From Marinobacterium rhizophilum (lineage in GTDB: Bacteria > Pseudomonadota > Gammaproteobacteria > Pseudomonadales > Balneatricaceae), in contig NZ_CP073347.1 in assembly GCF_024397915.1 (NCBI RefSeq), forward strand, positions 4,898,001-4,962,000: DNA of 64,000 bases, read 5' to 3'. A program made the position numbers and the translations under genes. Within the stretch, counting starts at the first letter, position 1, and every line of letters starts with the position of its first letter. The notes beneath the pieces were generated by a model, which was given only the letters and a program-made list of their open reading frames with translations, did no database searches and was not told the DNA's origin. Shown here piece after piece: positions 1 to 8,794 of the stretch.

Positions 1-1042
1 CGTGCGGGCCGGCGCCCTGCTGTTGCGCCCGGCGATTGATCTGCTGAGTGTGCTGGTGCTGGTGGCCGTGGTCTGGGGCTTTGGCCTGCAACTGGTCAGT
101 GGCGTCGCCGAGGTCGGTGTGCTCTATGCCTTTCTCAACTACCTGAGTCGTTTTACCGAACCGCTGGCGGAAATCACCCAGCGCTTCAACCTCTACCAGC
201 AGGCCATGGTCGCTGGGAGCCGCGTACACCAGTTGATACAGGAAGGCGAGCAGCGCTACCAGGCGGGCGATGCCCGTATCAGTGCCGGGGCCATCAGCGT
301 ACGAAACCTGGAGTTTCACTATCAGGCCGGCAAGCCGGTGCTGCGGCGGTTGTCGCTTGAGGTGCCGGCCGGTGGTTTCGTCGCCGTGGTGGGACATACC
401 GGCAGCGGCAAGAGTACCTTGCTGAATTTGCTGCTGAACTTCTACACACCCAGTGGGGGCGAGATCCGGCTGGATGATCAGCCGATCGCCCGGCTGAGCC
501 AGGATGCGCTGCGTGGCGGTATCGGCCTGATTCCGCAGGAGCCCTTTGTGCTGGCCGCCAGCATCCGGGACAACATCGACATGGGCCGCAATCTTGACCA
601 GGCGGCGATTGAAGATGCTGCCCGCCAGGCTCATCTGCACAGCCTGATCGAGGCCATGCCCGAGGGCTACCAGACGCTGCTGGGAGAGCGGGGAACGCGG
701 CTGTCCACCGGCCAGCGCCAGCAGCTGATCATTGCCCGGGCGCTGGCCGCCTCGCCGCGTATTCTGCTGCTGGACGAGGCCACGGCCAACGTGGACAGTG
801 AAACCGAGCAGGTGGTGCAGCAGGCGCTGAATGCATTGCACGGCAAGGTGACACTGGTGGTGGTGGCGCACCGCTTGTCCACCATTCGCCATGCCGACCG
901 GATTCTGGTGCTGTCCCACGGCGAGGTTGCCGAGGCCGGCACCCACGCGCAACTGCTGGCCAAACCCGACGGCCTCTATGGCTCCATGTATCGTCTGCAG
1001 CGGCAGGCGCGGCGGGTGGCCGAAGCGGAAGATGGCGGCTGA
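1..1042 (+). CDS. ABC-type exporter, fused permease-ATPase (5' truncated)
   Basis: Only the C-terminal part of this gene is in the window; the reading frame is open to the left edge. Residues about 1-65 are the end of a type I ABC exporter membrane domain (hydrophobic segments). The rest is a complete nucleotide-binding domain with Walker A GHTGSGKST, Q-loop (IPQEP), ABC signature LSTGQRQ, Walker B ILLLDEAT and switch His in VVVAHRLST. This layout is typical of MdlB/MsbA-like half transporters that export lipids, drugs or peptides from the inner membrane. The substrate cannot be told from the sequence. A heterodimeric partner, if any, would lie upstream. Confidence 0.85.
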   Translation, partial: VRAGALLLRPAIDLLSVLVLVAVVWGFGLQLVSGVAEVGVLYAFLNYLSRFTEPLAEITQRFNLYQQAMVAGSRVHQLIQEGEQRYQAGDARISAGAISVRNLEFHYQAGKPVLRRLSLEVPAGGFVAVVGHTGSGKSTLLNLLLNFYTPSGGEIRLDDQPIARLSQDALRGGIGLIPQEPFVLAASIRDNIDMGRNLDQAAIEDAARQAHLHSLIEAMPEGYQTLLGERGTRLSTGQRQQLIIARALAASPRILLLDEATANVDSETEQVVQQALNALHGKVTLVVVAHRLSTIRHADRILVLSHGEVAEAGTHAQLLAKPDGLYGSMYRLQRQARRVAEAEDGG

Positions 1043-1058
1043 GCGGACAGGGTCGTGA

Positions 1059-2366
1059 TCAGGCCTGGCGGACCGAGGAGCTGCGGGTCAGGTGCGCAGT
1101 GACCTGGTGCAGCGCCGCCCGGTCCGGCGGGAACGCCAGCGCCTGTTCGGCCCGGGCCAGCGCCAGCTGGGCATGCTCCAGGCTGAGCTGCTGCATCTCG
1201 GTGTGGCCGCTGGCCGCGAGCGATGCAAAGGCCTTTTGCAGCCGCAGGGCGACCTCCAGGTTGGCGGCACCGTCCCGGGCAATCGGGGTGAAGGCATCGT
1301 CAAACAGATCCCGCAGTCCCAGTTCCGGCACGGCGACCCGGTCGTACAGGGTCGCGCCGCGCTCCTCGTCGCTGACAGGGCGTGCCCAGAGGGCGAACAG
1401 CCGTACCAGGGAGCCAATCACGTCGATGGCGGTACCGGGGTCGTTCACCGCCGGGGACAGGGCTCTGCCGGCAATTTCCGCCAGTACAATCAGGCCAAAG
1501 CGGGGGTCTTCATCGAAGGTGCGATCCGGCTGGACTCGAAAGGCACAGGCAATCTCGCTCGTGCTCCAGGGTTTGGCGTCATTTTCCGTGGTGCAACCCG
1601 TTTGCGCCGCAGGGTCTTGCGAGACCTGGGCCAGGGCCCGGCCGGGGCCGACAAAACTGCCGGGCAGACAGCACAGGCTGATACGCAGTTGCGAGGCTGC
1701 TGCAAGCGCCTGCAGTGCGGCCAGGTCGACAATCTGCACGTACCCGATGCTGTCGCTGTAAACCGGCTGGGCATCGGGAGCCAGAGGTGCCAGCGCGATC
1801 CCTCTGAGGGTGGGTGCGCAATGCCGGCGCGCAAGCGCCCTGGCAGCGGCCTGCTCGGCTTTCCTGACGGTGCTGCCCAGGCGTCCCAGGCGGGCAATGG
1901 AGTCCACCCAGCGCACGAAGGTCACGACGACGATGGCAAAGACCAGCAGCGTCAGCACGAAAAGGGCGAAATACCCGGCCCGGCCGTAGTAGCCATTTTG
2001 CAGTGCGACCAGCGCGACGATGCTGAAGATAAAGGCGCCGATAAAGGCCGACAGTGCGTTCTGGGACTCGTCATCCGAGATCACCAGGCTGAAGGTGCGT
2101 GGCGTGGCGGTATTGCTGGCCGAGGCATAGGCCGACACCATGGAAGCGACGGCGAAGGTGGCGATCACCAGCATGCTGGAGGCAATAATACTGAGCAGCG
2201 TATCGATCGACGTCGGTGAGATGTCCGGCACCAGGCCGGTGAGGTCCGTGTAATCCGCCAGCTTGGCGACGAAAACCAGCAGAATCGACAACATGCAGAT
2301 CAGCAGGGGTTTGACCCAGAGCCGCTCGCTGATGCGGTTGAGGATAAATCTCAGACGGTCATGCAT
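1059..2366 (-). CDS. DUF2254 family membrane protein
   Basis: A 435-residue protein with four hydrophobic segments in the first 165 residues (about 18-35, 58-80, 107-125, 133-155) and a soluble C-terminal half. The order and spacing match the DUF2254 family of predicted inner-membrane proteins, whose function is not established. Motifs include the DESQNALSAFIGAF stretch between membrane segments 2 and 3 and EIAGRALSPAVNDPGTA in the soluble part, both typical of the family. It converges on the ABC transporter gene with only 16 bases between them. There is no operon partner on its strand close enough to suggest a role. Confidence 0.8.
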   Translation of the reverse strand: MHDRLRFILNRISERLWVKPLLICMLSILLVFVAKLADYTDLTGLVPDISPTSIDTLLSIIASSMLVIATFAVASMVSAYASASNTATPRTFSLVISDDESQNALSAFIGAFIFSIVALVALQNGYYGRAGYFALFVLTLLVFAIVVVTFVRWVDSIARLGRLGSTVRKAEQAAARALARRHCAPTLRGIALAPLAPDAQPVYSDSIGYVQIVDLAALQALAAASQLRISLCCLPGSFVGPGRALAQVSQDPAAQTGCTTENDAKPWSTSEIACAFRVQPDRTFDEDPRFGLIVLAEIAGRALSPAVNDPGTAIDVIGSLVRLFALWARPVSDEERGATLYDRVAVPELGLRDLFDDAFTPIARDGAANLEVALRLQKAFASLAASGHTEMQQLSLEHAQLALARAEQALAFPPDRAALHQVTAHLTRSSSVRQA

Positions 2367-2444
2367 AGGCTGTCATTCTGCAGCGTCCTGAAAGTAAGGC
2401 GATACCCGCAAAGCGTAGCAGGCGGTTAGCGGATCGTGGTCTGG

Positions 2445-3374
2445 TCAGTCATCCGGCTTCGCAGCAACAGCGGGAATGGCCTTGAGGTAGGCGGCGATGG
2501 CGCTGCGGTCCGAACCAGACAGCCTGGCGGTATTTTCCACCACCTCGGCCATGGAGCTGCCCACGACATCGTATTCGGGGGTGAAGCCCGACGACAGGTA
2601 CTCGGCGATATCGTTTTCACTCCAGTCGGCCAGGCCGCTGGCGTGGGGACTGATATTGGGAATGCTGCCGTCACCGTCCGGATTGGCGGCGCCACCGAGC
2701 CAGCGGCTGTAATCGGTGGCACCCAGGGCGTTGCGGGGCGAGTGGCACTCGCCGCAGTGCCCGGGGCCTTCCACCAGGTAGCGGCCACGCAGCAGACTGG
2801 TGTCGGTATCGTCCAGCGCGATAACGGGGTCGGTTCTCAGGTAGAGCTGTTTCCAGAGCCCAAGGCCACGGCGCACGGAGAACGGGAAGCCGAGTTCGTG
2901 GGGCTCGTTGGCCCGGTTAACCGCCGGCAGGGTATCCATAAAGGCCTTGAGGTCGGCAATATCCTGCAGCGTCATGCGGCTGTAGGAGCTGTAGGGAAAA
3001 GCCGGGTAGTAGTGCTCTCCCTCGGGGGATATGCCTTTTAGCAGGGCGTTGGCAAAGTCGGCATCGGACCAGCTGCCGATACCGGTGGCCGTGTCGGGGC
3101 TGATATTGGGTGCGACAAAGGTGCCAAAGTCGGTGCTGAATCGCTGGCCACCACCCAGGGGCGGTATACCGTCGTCATCGGTCTGCTCGTAGTCCGCGGG
3201 CTTGTGGCAGGATGCACAGCCACCGACGTGAAAAACGGCGGCACCGCGTTCCGGGTTGCCCGGCACCGATACCAGGGCGTTAGCGGATATGGCGGCCTGG
3301 GGGGCACTGAGTATCCAGAGTCCGGCAGCGATCCCTGCTGTCGTTAGCAGGGCGACGTTTAAGCACAGTTTCAT
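2445..3374 (-). CDS. Diheme cytochrome c
   Basis: A 309-residue exported protein with an N-terminal hydrophobic signal segment (about residues 5-30) and two c-type heme sites, CASCH at 53-57 and CGECH at 207-211. The layout resembles the diheme cytochrome c subunits that take electrons from periplasmic dehydrogenases (gluconate or alcohol dehydrogenase type). The start at 3374 is chosen because AGGA lies 8 bases upstream and the signal peptide begins there; an in-frame ATG at 3401 has no such support. It lies just downstream of a cytochrome c' gene on the same strand, so the two may be co-expressed. No dehydrogenase is adjacent, so its electron donor is unknown. Confidence 0.85.
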   Translation of the reverse strand: MKLCLNVALLTTAGIAAGLWILSAPQAAISANALVSVPGNPERGAAVFHVGGCASCHKPADYEQTDDDGIPPLGGGQRFSTDFGTFVAPNISPDTATGIGSWSDADFANALLKGISPEGEHYYPAFPYSSYSRMTLQDIADLKAFMDTLPAVNRANEPHELGFPFSVRRGLGLWKQLYLRTDPVIALDDTDTSLLRGRYLVEGPGHCGECHSPRNALGATDYSRWLGGAANPDGDGSIPNISPHASGLADWSENDIAEYLSSGFTPEYDVVGSSMAEVVENTARLSGSDRSAIAAYLKAIPAVAAKPDD

Positions 3375-3490
3375 GGTGATCAGTCCTGTAGAACAGGGCA
3401 TTGCCGATACATGTCACCGATGCCCGATGCCCGATGCCCGCGGCCGGGACCGGGGCATTGGGTCAGGCGAGCCTTGGGGCTTGTGTGGGC

Positions 3491-3973
3491 TTAACCTTCT
3501 TCTTTCTTGGCGCGGAAATCCGTGTGGCAGCCCTTGCAGCCATCGCCGACGGCCTTCATGCCACCGCGCAGGCTATCGAGATCCTTGCCGGCGACGGTGG
3601 CAAAGTTCTCCAGCGCGCTGGTGAGGGCATCCTGTTTTTCGAGCACCTTGGGGAAGGTGCTCCACATTTCCGGCAGTGCGCGGGTCATTTCGTCGAGCCC
3701 GGCATCCGCCTTGCTGCTGCCCTCGGGCCACATCTGGCTGTTATTCATCTTGGCCAGGGCCAACAGGTTCTGGGCCGCGCTGGCCGCGATCTCCGGGTCG
3801 TACTCGGTATTGCCCTTGGCCATCTCACCCACGAGCCCCAGATTGAACGAATACAGCTGCATGAAGGACTGCCGGGCTTCTATTACCTTTTCAACATCCT
3901 GTGCAAAAACAGCGCTGCTGCCCAGGGCAGAGACCGTTGCCACGGCTGCGACAATTCCCTTTAGTTTGATCAT
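3491..3973 (-). CDS. Cytochrome c' (class II cytochrome c)
   Basis: A 160-residue protein with a cleavable signal peptide (predicted cleavage after AVFA, about residue 24). A single CKGCH heme motif sits at 146-150, near the C terminus. That position and the helical body are the signature of class II cytochromes c (cytochrome c' / c-556 group), four-helix periplasmic proteins that bind NO or transfer electrons. It is followed 117 bases later on the same strand by a diheme cytochrome c. Which subclass it belongs to depends on the sixth heme ligand, which cannot be settled by eye. Confidence 0.85.
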   Translation of the reverse strand: MIKLKGIVAAVATVSALGSSAVFAQDVEKVIEARQSFMQLYSFNLGLVGEMAKGNTEYDPEIAASAAQNLLALAKMNNSQMWPEGSSKADAGLDEMTRALPEMWSTFPKVLEKQDALTSALENFATVAGKDLDSLRGGMKAVGDGCKGCHTDFRAKKEEG

Positions 3974-4088
3974 GAACTCTCTCCGCAGATTGGCGGGGCC
4001 TTTGGACCCCTTTCAAATACAGCAGTCAAATTACATCGAAACAGGGGAAAGTCACAGCCCCCAGTTGCAATGAGTTGCACCGAGCCGT

Positions 4089-4532
4089 TCAGGCGGCGGT
4101 CCACTGTTTCATTCTGGCTTCGGATATTGCCACTGCGTCGTCGCTGAAGGCTTCCGGGTTGCGAAGAATCACGGCTTCCAGTGCAAAGTCCGCCAGACCC
4201 ATATCAACCAGGGTAACGTACCCCTCGGGATCGGCGGGGCGGTTGAGTGCCCGGTCTACGGCACTGATGATGCCGTGGCGCTTGATCAGCTGCCAGGTGC
4301 TGGAGGCGCGGGTCTTCTTGCCGTTTCTGGCGCTGAGGACTTCTTCATAGGCGTAGATGGCGCCAACGGCTTGCTTTTCGACATCAGATTCGGCGCCGTA
4401 GGCTTCGGCCCGCAGCTGCACGGCCCACTGCCGGGCTTCCAGTGCCAGATCATCTCGACCGCGGTCGGCGCAGTTCCTGGCGAATATTTCACATTTTTCC
4501 GGTGTTTTTATATTCGTGACTCGGTCGTCCAT
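4089..4532 (-). CDS. Hypothetical protein
   Basis: A 147-residue soluble protein with no signal peptide or membrane segment. It is rich in Ala and charged residues and probably all-helical: the first part (about 10-60) reads like two antiparallel helices. I do not recognise a named domain. Codon use matches the neighbours, and the frame is open with no better ORF on the other strand, so it is probably real. The upstream region shows only a weak ribosome-binding site. Confidence 0.6.
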   Translation of the reverse strand: MDDRVTNIKTPEKCEIFARNCADRGRDDLALEARQWAVQLRAEAYGAESDVEKQAVGAIYAYEEVLSARNGKKTRASSTWQLIKRHGIISAVDRALNRPADPEGYVTLVDMGLADFALEAVILRNPEAFSDDAVAISEARMKQWTAA

Positions 4533-4794
4533 AGGTTGCTTTACCCCCAGTTGGCAGCTGCCGACAAGGGTGCCGGCAGGACTGCATCAGCCGCTGCAAG
4601 ACAGCGTGCCTGATCGCGCCAGGGTTCCCCGACGCCATTTCACTATACGGGCATTGGTTGCGCAATGCAGCCCGGATGCGCTGGCCGCCAGGCCTGAACA
4701 CTTTCATTGCGCCGGGCGCCGAACTAATTGGGATTCGTGCAATCTATTGAATCTGCACCGGTATTTAATCTGATGGTCGGAGCCTGGAACGGAC

Positions 4795-5091
4795 GTGAAG
4801 GCATTACTCTACAGCCTGACATTGCTGCTTTTTTCTCTGGGCGCGCACGCGTCCGAGCAGCGCCGCGACGAGGCTCTGCCGGCCAGTCATGTTGATATCA
4901 GTATCCCGGCTGCAGTGGTGGATCCGACGCCGGTAAGCGGTGCGGACCGGCTGCCTGCAGCCATAGCGATCCCGCCCCTGTTCGACCTGGCGGGGGCTGT
5001 TCCCGCCCACTGCTGTATGCCGGCTAAGGCGCTGTCCATTACCGGCCTGTACATTATCCGCGCCCCTCCGCGGTCATCGCTCAGTCTCTGA
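4795..5091 (+). CDS. Small exported hypothetical protein
   Basis: A 98-residue ORF starting at GTG. Residues 1-19 form a convincing signal peptide (KALLYSLTLLLFSLGAHA) followed by a Pro/Ala-rich region and a vicinal Cys pair (HCCMP) near residue 73. No family recognised. The start codon is non-standard and the Shine-Dalgarno sequence poor. It lies between an opposite-strand gene and a ribosome-associated protein gene. It could be a secreted small protein or a decayed gene; the signal peptide is the main support. Confidence 0.4.
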   Translation: MKALLYSLTLLLFSLGAHASEQRRDEALPASHVDISIPAAVVDPTPVSGADRLPAAIAIPPLFDLAGAVPAHCCMPAKALSITGLYIIRAPPRSSLSL

Positions 5092-5178
5092 TTGCTCAAC
5101 AACCGTATTTATTGCATCGCATTCCATATTTTTCAGGGACGGCGCCTGTACGGCTGCGCCTTGTCCCCGGAGGGCTCT

Positions 5179-5478
5179 ATGATTACTTCAACCCTGTTTC
5201 GTCACGGTGTCGCGGATGCCGGTGCCAAAAAGCAAATCAGTCACCGGTTGCAGCGACTCGCCGAGGTGGCACCCCAGGTCACCCGCGTTAATATAGTCCT
5301 GGACCAGGTGCCCTGTGGCGGGCGGCCGAAGCACCTTTATCAGTGTCATATATCCATGCGAGCCGCCGGGCGCAAACAGAGCGATGTTTACGTCAGCAAT
5401 GGCTCTATCGGCCTTGCCGTCGCGGATGCCTTTGATCAGCTTGGCAGTTTGATCAGGCACGCCGAGTGCAGGGCCTAG
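5179..5478 (+). CDS. HPF/RaiA-like ribosome-associated protein
   Basis: A 99-residue protein starting at ATG 5179, with GGAGGG 5-10 bases upstream; the frame is open further upstream but without a good start. The pattern of an early helix (KKQISHRLQRLAEVAP), a basic beta region (RVNIVLDQVPCGGRPKHLYQCHISM) and a C-terminal helix (IGLAVADAFDQLGSLIRH) fits the short sigma-54 modulation/HPF/RaiA fold that binds the 30S subunit and dims translation in stress. It lies 35 bases before the DegQ-like protease gene, so the two may be co-transcribed. The family call rests on pattern, not on an alignment. Confidence 0.6.
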   Translation: MITSTLFRHGVADAGAKKQISHRLQRLAEVAPQVTRVNIVLDQVPCGGRPKHLYQCHISMRAAGRKQSDVYVSNGSIGLAVADAFDQLGSLIRHAECRA

Positions 5479-5513
5479 AACGAATTTTTTATCGCGCAGG
5501 AGGACCATTCACA

Positions 5514-6869
5514 ATGACGCGTACTCTCAGGTATATGCTGATTCTGGTGCTGAGCACCCTGTCTGGCTGGAGCCTGGCAGGCTTGCCGATGACCGATGGG
5601 TCTGGACGCGAGTTGCCGTCTCTGGCACCGATGCTGGAGCAGGTGAACCCGGCGGTGGTCAATATCGCCACCTACACCAGCAAGGCGCAGCAGCAGAACC
5701 CGCTGCTGCAGGATCCTTTCTTCCGGCGTTTTTTCAACCTTCCCGAAGAGCAGGCCCGGCCACGACCAAGGCGCCGCCAGACCAGTGCCGGTTCCGGCGT
5801 TATCGTTGATGCCGGCAAGGGCTCGATTATCACCAATTTCCATGTCATCAAGGGCGCGGACGAGATTCAGGTGTCACTGGTGGATGGGCGCACCTTCCAG
5901 GCGGAGCTGGTGGGGGGCGATCCGGAGGTGGATATCGCGGTGCTGAAAATCGACGCCGATGATCTGACTGCTGTATCCCTGTCGGACTCCGACAGCCTGC
6001 GCGTGGGTGATTTTGTTGTGGCCATCGGCAACCCCTTCGGTCTGGGCCAGACGATTACCACCGGCGTGGTCAGCGCCCTGGGGCGCACTGGCCTGGGCAT
6101 TGAAGGTTACGAGGACTTTATCCAGACCGATGCCTCGATCAACCCGGGCAACTCAGGCGGGGCCCTGGTGAACCTGCGGGGCGAGCTGGTGGGTATCAAC
6201 ACCGCGATCATTGCCCCGGGTGGCGGCAATGTGGGGATCGGCTTTGCGATTCCGGTCAATATGGCCCAGGCCAGTGCCGCGCAGATTCTGGAGCATGGTG
6301 AGGTCAAGCGGGGCCAGATCGGTGTCGCCATTCAGGATATGACGCCGGCGCTGCAACAGGCATTCAAACTGCCCAATGGCCAGAAAGGTGTGCTGGTGAC
6401 CGATGTCAAAAAAGGCTCCGAAGCGGACAAGGCGGGGCTCGAGGCTGGTGACCTGATCATGGACGTTAATGGCCAGGCGACACCGACGACCGGTCAGCTG
6501 CGCAACAGCATCGCCTTCAGCGATATCGGCGAAACCCTGACGCTCAGGGTGCTGCGTGACGGCAAAACCCTGATGCTGGAGGTCGATGTCGGTGAGTCGG
6601 CGGACTGGGCCAGCGGCGTTGAGCACCCGCTGCTGCAGAACGTGACGTTGCAGCCGAACCCGCAGGGCTCTGGCGTCCAGATCAAGGCGCTGGCGCCGGA
6701 CTCCATGGCGGCCGCCAATGGACTGCGGGCCAGTGATGTACTGTTGAGTGTCAATCGCATCAAGGTCAGTTCGACACAGGATATTGCCCGGGCACTGCAA
6801 AAGAGTCAGGGTCCGGTGTTGCTGCAGGTACAGCGGGGTGGTGGCGTGTTTTTCCTGGTCATACACTGA
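5514..6869 (+). CDS. degQ: Periplasmic Do-family serine protease (DegQ/MucD-like)
   Basis: A 451-residue HtrA protease. An N-terminal signal peptide (about 1-22) is followed by a trypsin-like domain with the catalytic triad His110 (TNFHV), Asp140 (EVDIAVLK) and Ser214 (GNSGG). Two PDZ domains follow (about 260-345 and 365-450). Two PDZ domains and this length match DegP/DegQ/MucD, not the membrane-anchored one-PDZ DegS/AlgW. It degrades or refolds misfolded envelope proteins. The start at 5514 is supported by AGGAGG just upstream. A strong bidirectional terminator follows the stop. DegQ versus MucD cannot be separated here. Confidence 0.93.
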   Translation: MTRTLRYMLILVLSTLSGWSLAGLPMTDGSGRELPSLAPMLEQVNPAVVNIATYTSKAQQQNPLLQDPFFRRFFNLPEEQARPRPRRRQTSAGSGVIVDAGKGSIITNFHVIKGADEIQVSLVDGRTFQAELVGGDPEVDIAVLKIDADDLTAVSLSDSDSLRVGDFVVAIGNPFGLGQTITTGVVSALGRTGLGIEGYEDFIQTDASINPGNSGGALVNLRGELVGINTAIIAPGGGNVGIGFAIPVNMAQASAAQILEHGEVKRGQIGVAIQDMTPALQQAFKLPNGQKGVLVTDVKKGSEADKAGLEAGDLIMDVNGQATPTTGQLRNSIAFSDIGETLTLRVLRDGKTLMLEVDVGESADWASGVEHPLLQNVTLQPNPQGSGVQIKALAPDSMAAANGLRASDVLLSVNRIKVSSTQDIARALQKSQGPVLLQVQRGGGVFFLVIH

Positions 6870-6913
6870 TTGCCCACACTGCCGGTGTCCTTCCCGAGGG
6901 CCTGGCTGGATGA

Positions 6914-6946
6914 GAAAAGGCGCCGCATTCCCCGGCGCCTTTTAAT
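6914..6946. terminator. Rho-independent terminator, bidirectional
   Basis: AAAAGGCGCC and GGCGCCTTTT form a perfect 10-bp stem around a 9-base loop. A-rich and T-rich flanks make it usable from both strands. It lies 45 bases after the DegQ-like gene and isolates it from the CopD-like gene. Confidence 0.85.
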
Positions 6947-7032
6947 TCGGGGTCGTGCCGTGCCGGCACTTCCCGGCAGCGGCATTCTGTGTTCCCATCA
7001 GCAGTCAATAAAACCGAACAGGACATCCATCC

Positions 7033-7491
7033 ATGCCTCTGGCCCTTAGTCTGCACCTGCTTGCCGCCGTTATCTGGGTGGGGGGCATGTTTTTCGCGTA
7101 CCAGTGCCTGCGTCCGGTAGCGGCCAGGGTACTGGAACCGCCACAACGGCTGACGCTCTGGTGTCACCTGTTCAGTCGTTTCTTTGTCTGGGTCTGGGTC
7201 GCTGTCGTTACCCTGGTGGTGAGCGGGCACGGCATGATTGCCCTGATGGGCGGCATGGCGAGGGTGGGGTTGCACATCCATGTCATGCTGGTCACGGGAT
7301 ATCTGATGGTCGCGCTTTTTTTGCACCTGTACTTTGCTCCCTACCAGCGTCTGAAAAAGGCGGTGGGCGCATCGGACTGGCCCCTGGCTGCAACCCAGCT
7401 CAACCAGATTCGTCGCTTTGTCGGCATTAATCTGTTGCTGGGGCTGATCACCGTGGTGAATGCCGTGGCTGGGCCAATGTTGTACGCTTGA
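7033..7491 (+). CDS. CopD-like integral membrane protein
   Basis: A 152-residue protein with four hydrophobic helices (about 5-22, 45-70, 78-100, 128-150). The opening LSLHLLAAVIWVGGMFF, with a helix-1 His and a later HIHVMLVTGYLMVA stretch, matches the CopD (copper resistance D) domain family, where His residues in the membrane bind heme or copper. It stands alone, without copC or other copper genes nearby, as is usual for many short CopD-like proteins. AGGA lies 13 bases before the ATG. The precise role is unknown. Confidence 0.75.
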   Translation: MPLALSLHLLAAVIWVGGMFFAYQCLRPVAARVLEPPQRLTLWCHLFSRFFVWVWVAVVTLVVSGHGMIALMGGMARVGLHIHVMLVTGYLMVALFLHLYFAPYQRLKKAVGASDWPLAATQLNQIRRFVGINLLLGLITVVNAVAGPMLYA

Positions 7492-7567
7492 AGCAGGGAT
7501 GGAAGATTTGGAGGGTTGACGGCGCCTTGCCGTTGACCGGTCTCTCCATACAGTTGCAGGTTGTTGC

Positions 7568-8071
7568 ATGAAAACCATTGATGGCCAGGCACTCTGGCAC
7601 ACATTGGGAGCGAGTCATTTCAGGGAGATGTCGACCTTTGGCGCCTTGCCCGACAGCACGGTGCAACGGCTGCTGGCTGAAGGAAAGGTGTGGCAACTCG
7701 ACAAGAGCGAGGTGCTGTTCCGGGCCGGCGACCGGGTTCACAGTTTCTTTGTCGTGATCAGTGGCAAGCTGTCGATGTATATCTGCAGCGATGAACAGTA
7801 TGCGTTCTCGCGTCATCATGTGCGGGGAGAAGAGTTGGGATTCGTGGCCATGATCGGGCTGCACGACCGGGTGGGTACGGCCGTTGCCTGCGAGGAAACC
7901 CGGGTGGTGGAGATATCCTCGGATCAGTTCCTGGAACTGCATATCAGTGAGCCGGAAGCCTTTGGCCTGTTGCTGCTCAACCTGTCACGGGAAATGGCCC
8001 GGGGCATTCGCCAGCTGAACAACATCATCGTGCAGATGAGCATGCAGCAAAGCAAGGGCAAACCGTCCTGA
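7568..8071 (+). CDS. Cyclic nucleotide-binding domain protein without a DNA-binding domain
   Basis: A 167-residue soluble protein. Residues about 25-145 form a Crp/Fnr-type beta-roll (VLFRAGDRVHSFFVVISGKLSMYI, then GEELGFVAMIG), followed by the C helix. It ends there: the helix-turn-helix of Crp/Fnr regulators is absent, so it probably acts as a small effector-binding or partner-binding protein. The ligand pocket lacks an obvious cAMP-binding RTA motif, so the effector is uncertain. It stands alone between the CopD-like gene and the convergent YceI gene. Confidence 0.75.
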   Translation: MKTIDGQALWHTLGASHFREMSTFGALPDSTVQRLLAEGKVWQLDKSEVLFRAGDRVHSFFVVISGKLSMYICSDEQYAFSRHHVRGEELGFVAMIGLHDRVGTAVACEETRVVEISSDQFLELHISEPEAFGLLLLNLSREMARGIRQLNNIIVQMSMQQSKGKPS

Positions 8072-8162
8072 GCCAGCAGGGCCTGCCTGGTGTGCCGTTG
8101 CGCGGTATACGCAGGTTGCCTGTACCGACATGCTTTGCCGGCACAGGCAGGACAGCGCCGTC

Positions 8163-8744
8163 TTATTCCGGAGCGGCTTCAACGTCCAGACGCAGGGATA
8201 CTTCGTCGCCAATGGCGGGCAGGCCATAGCCCATGCCGAAGTCGCTGCGCTTGATGGTACCGGTGGCCGAGAAACCGGCCATCGGAGCCTTGGTGAACGG
8301 GTGCGGGCCTATCTTGTTGATGGTCATGTCCAGCACGACCGGCTTGGTGACGCCCAGCAGGGTCAGGTCGCCTTCCAGGGTGGCGGTGTTGTCGCCGGTC
8401 CTGGTCACCTTGCTGCTCTCAAATGTCATTTCCGAAAACTCGGCGGCATTGAAAAAGTCCGGCGAACGCAGGTGCTCGTCGCGCTTTTCGTGGAAGGTCG
8501 TCACCGATGCGGTGTCGATGACCATCTTGACGCTGGAGTTTTCGATATTGTCGGTGTCCAGTACCAGGGTGCCGTCCATCTGGCCGAAACGGCCAAACAT
8601 GGTGGAAAAGCCCAGGTGATTGATATTGAACACGGCGCTGGTATGGGCCATGTCGATGCTGTAATTGGCGGGGGCCGCCTGGACGGCAGTGCTGGACAGG
8701 GTGGCGGCCAGCAGGCCGGTGGCGAGCAGGGATTTCAGCGTCAT
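8163..8744 (-). CDS. YceI-family periplasmic lipid-binding protein
   Basis: A 193-residue protein with a signal peptide (about 1-23, cleavage after VQA). It carries the full YceI lipocalin-like pattern: YSIDMAHTSAVFNINHLGFS near the start, then GTLVLDTDNIENSSVKMVIDTASV, HLRSPDFFNAAEFSEMTFES, and a closing DFGMGYGLPAIGDEVSLRLDVEA. YceI proteins bind polyisoprenoid-like lipids in a hydrophobic barrel in the periplasm. AAAGGA lies 11 bases before the ATG. A cytochrome b561 gene often accompanies yceI but is not seen here. Confidence 0.9.
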   Translation of the reverse strand: MTLKSLLATGLLAATLSSTAVQAAPANYSIDMAHTSAVFNINHLGFSTMFGRFGQMDGTLVLDTDNIENSSVKMVIDTASVTTFHEKRDEHLRSPDFFNAAEFSEMTFESSKVTRTGDNTATLEGDLTLLGVTKPVVLDMTINKIGPHPFTKAPMAGFSATGTIKRSDFGMGYGLPAIGDEVSLRLDVEAAPE

Positions 8745-8794
8745 GACTAGATCCTTTGGGTTGTTGGATTTTTACGGTAGATCACTTGGGGCCA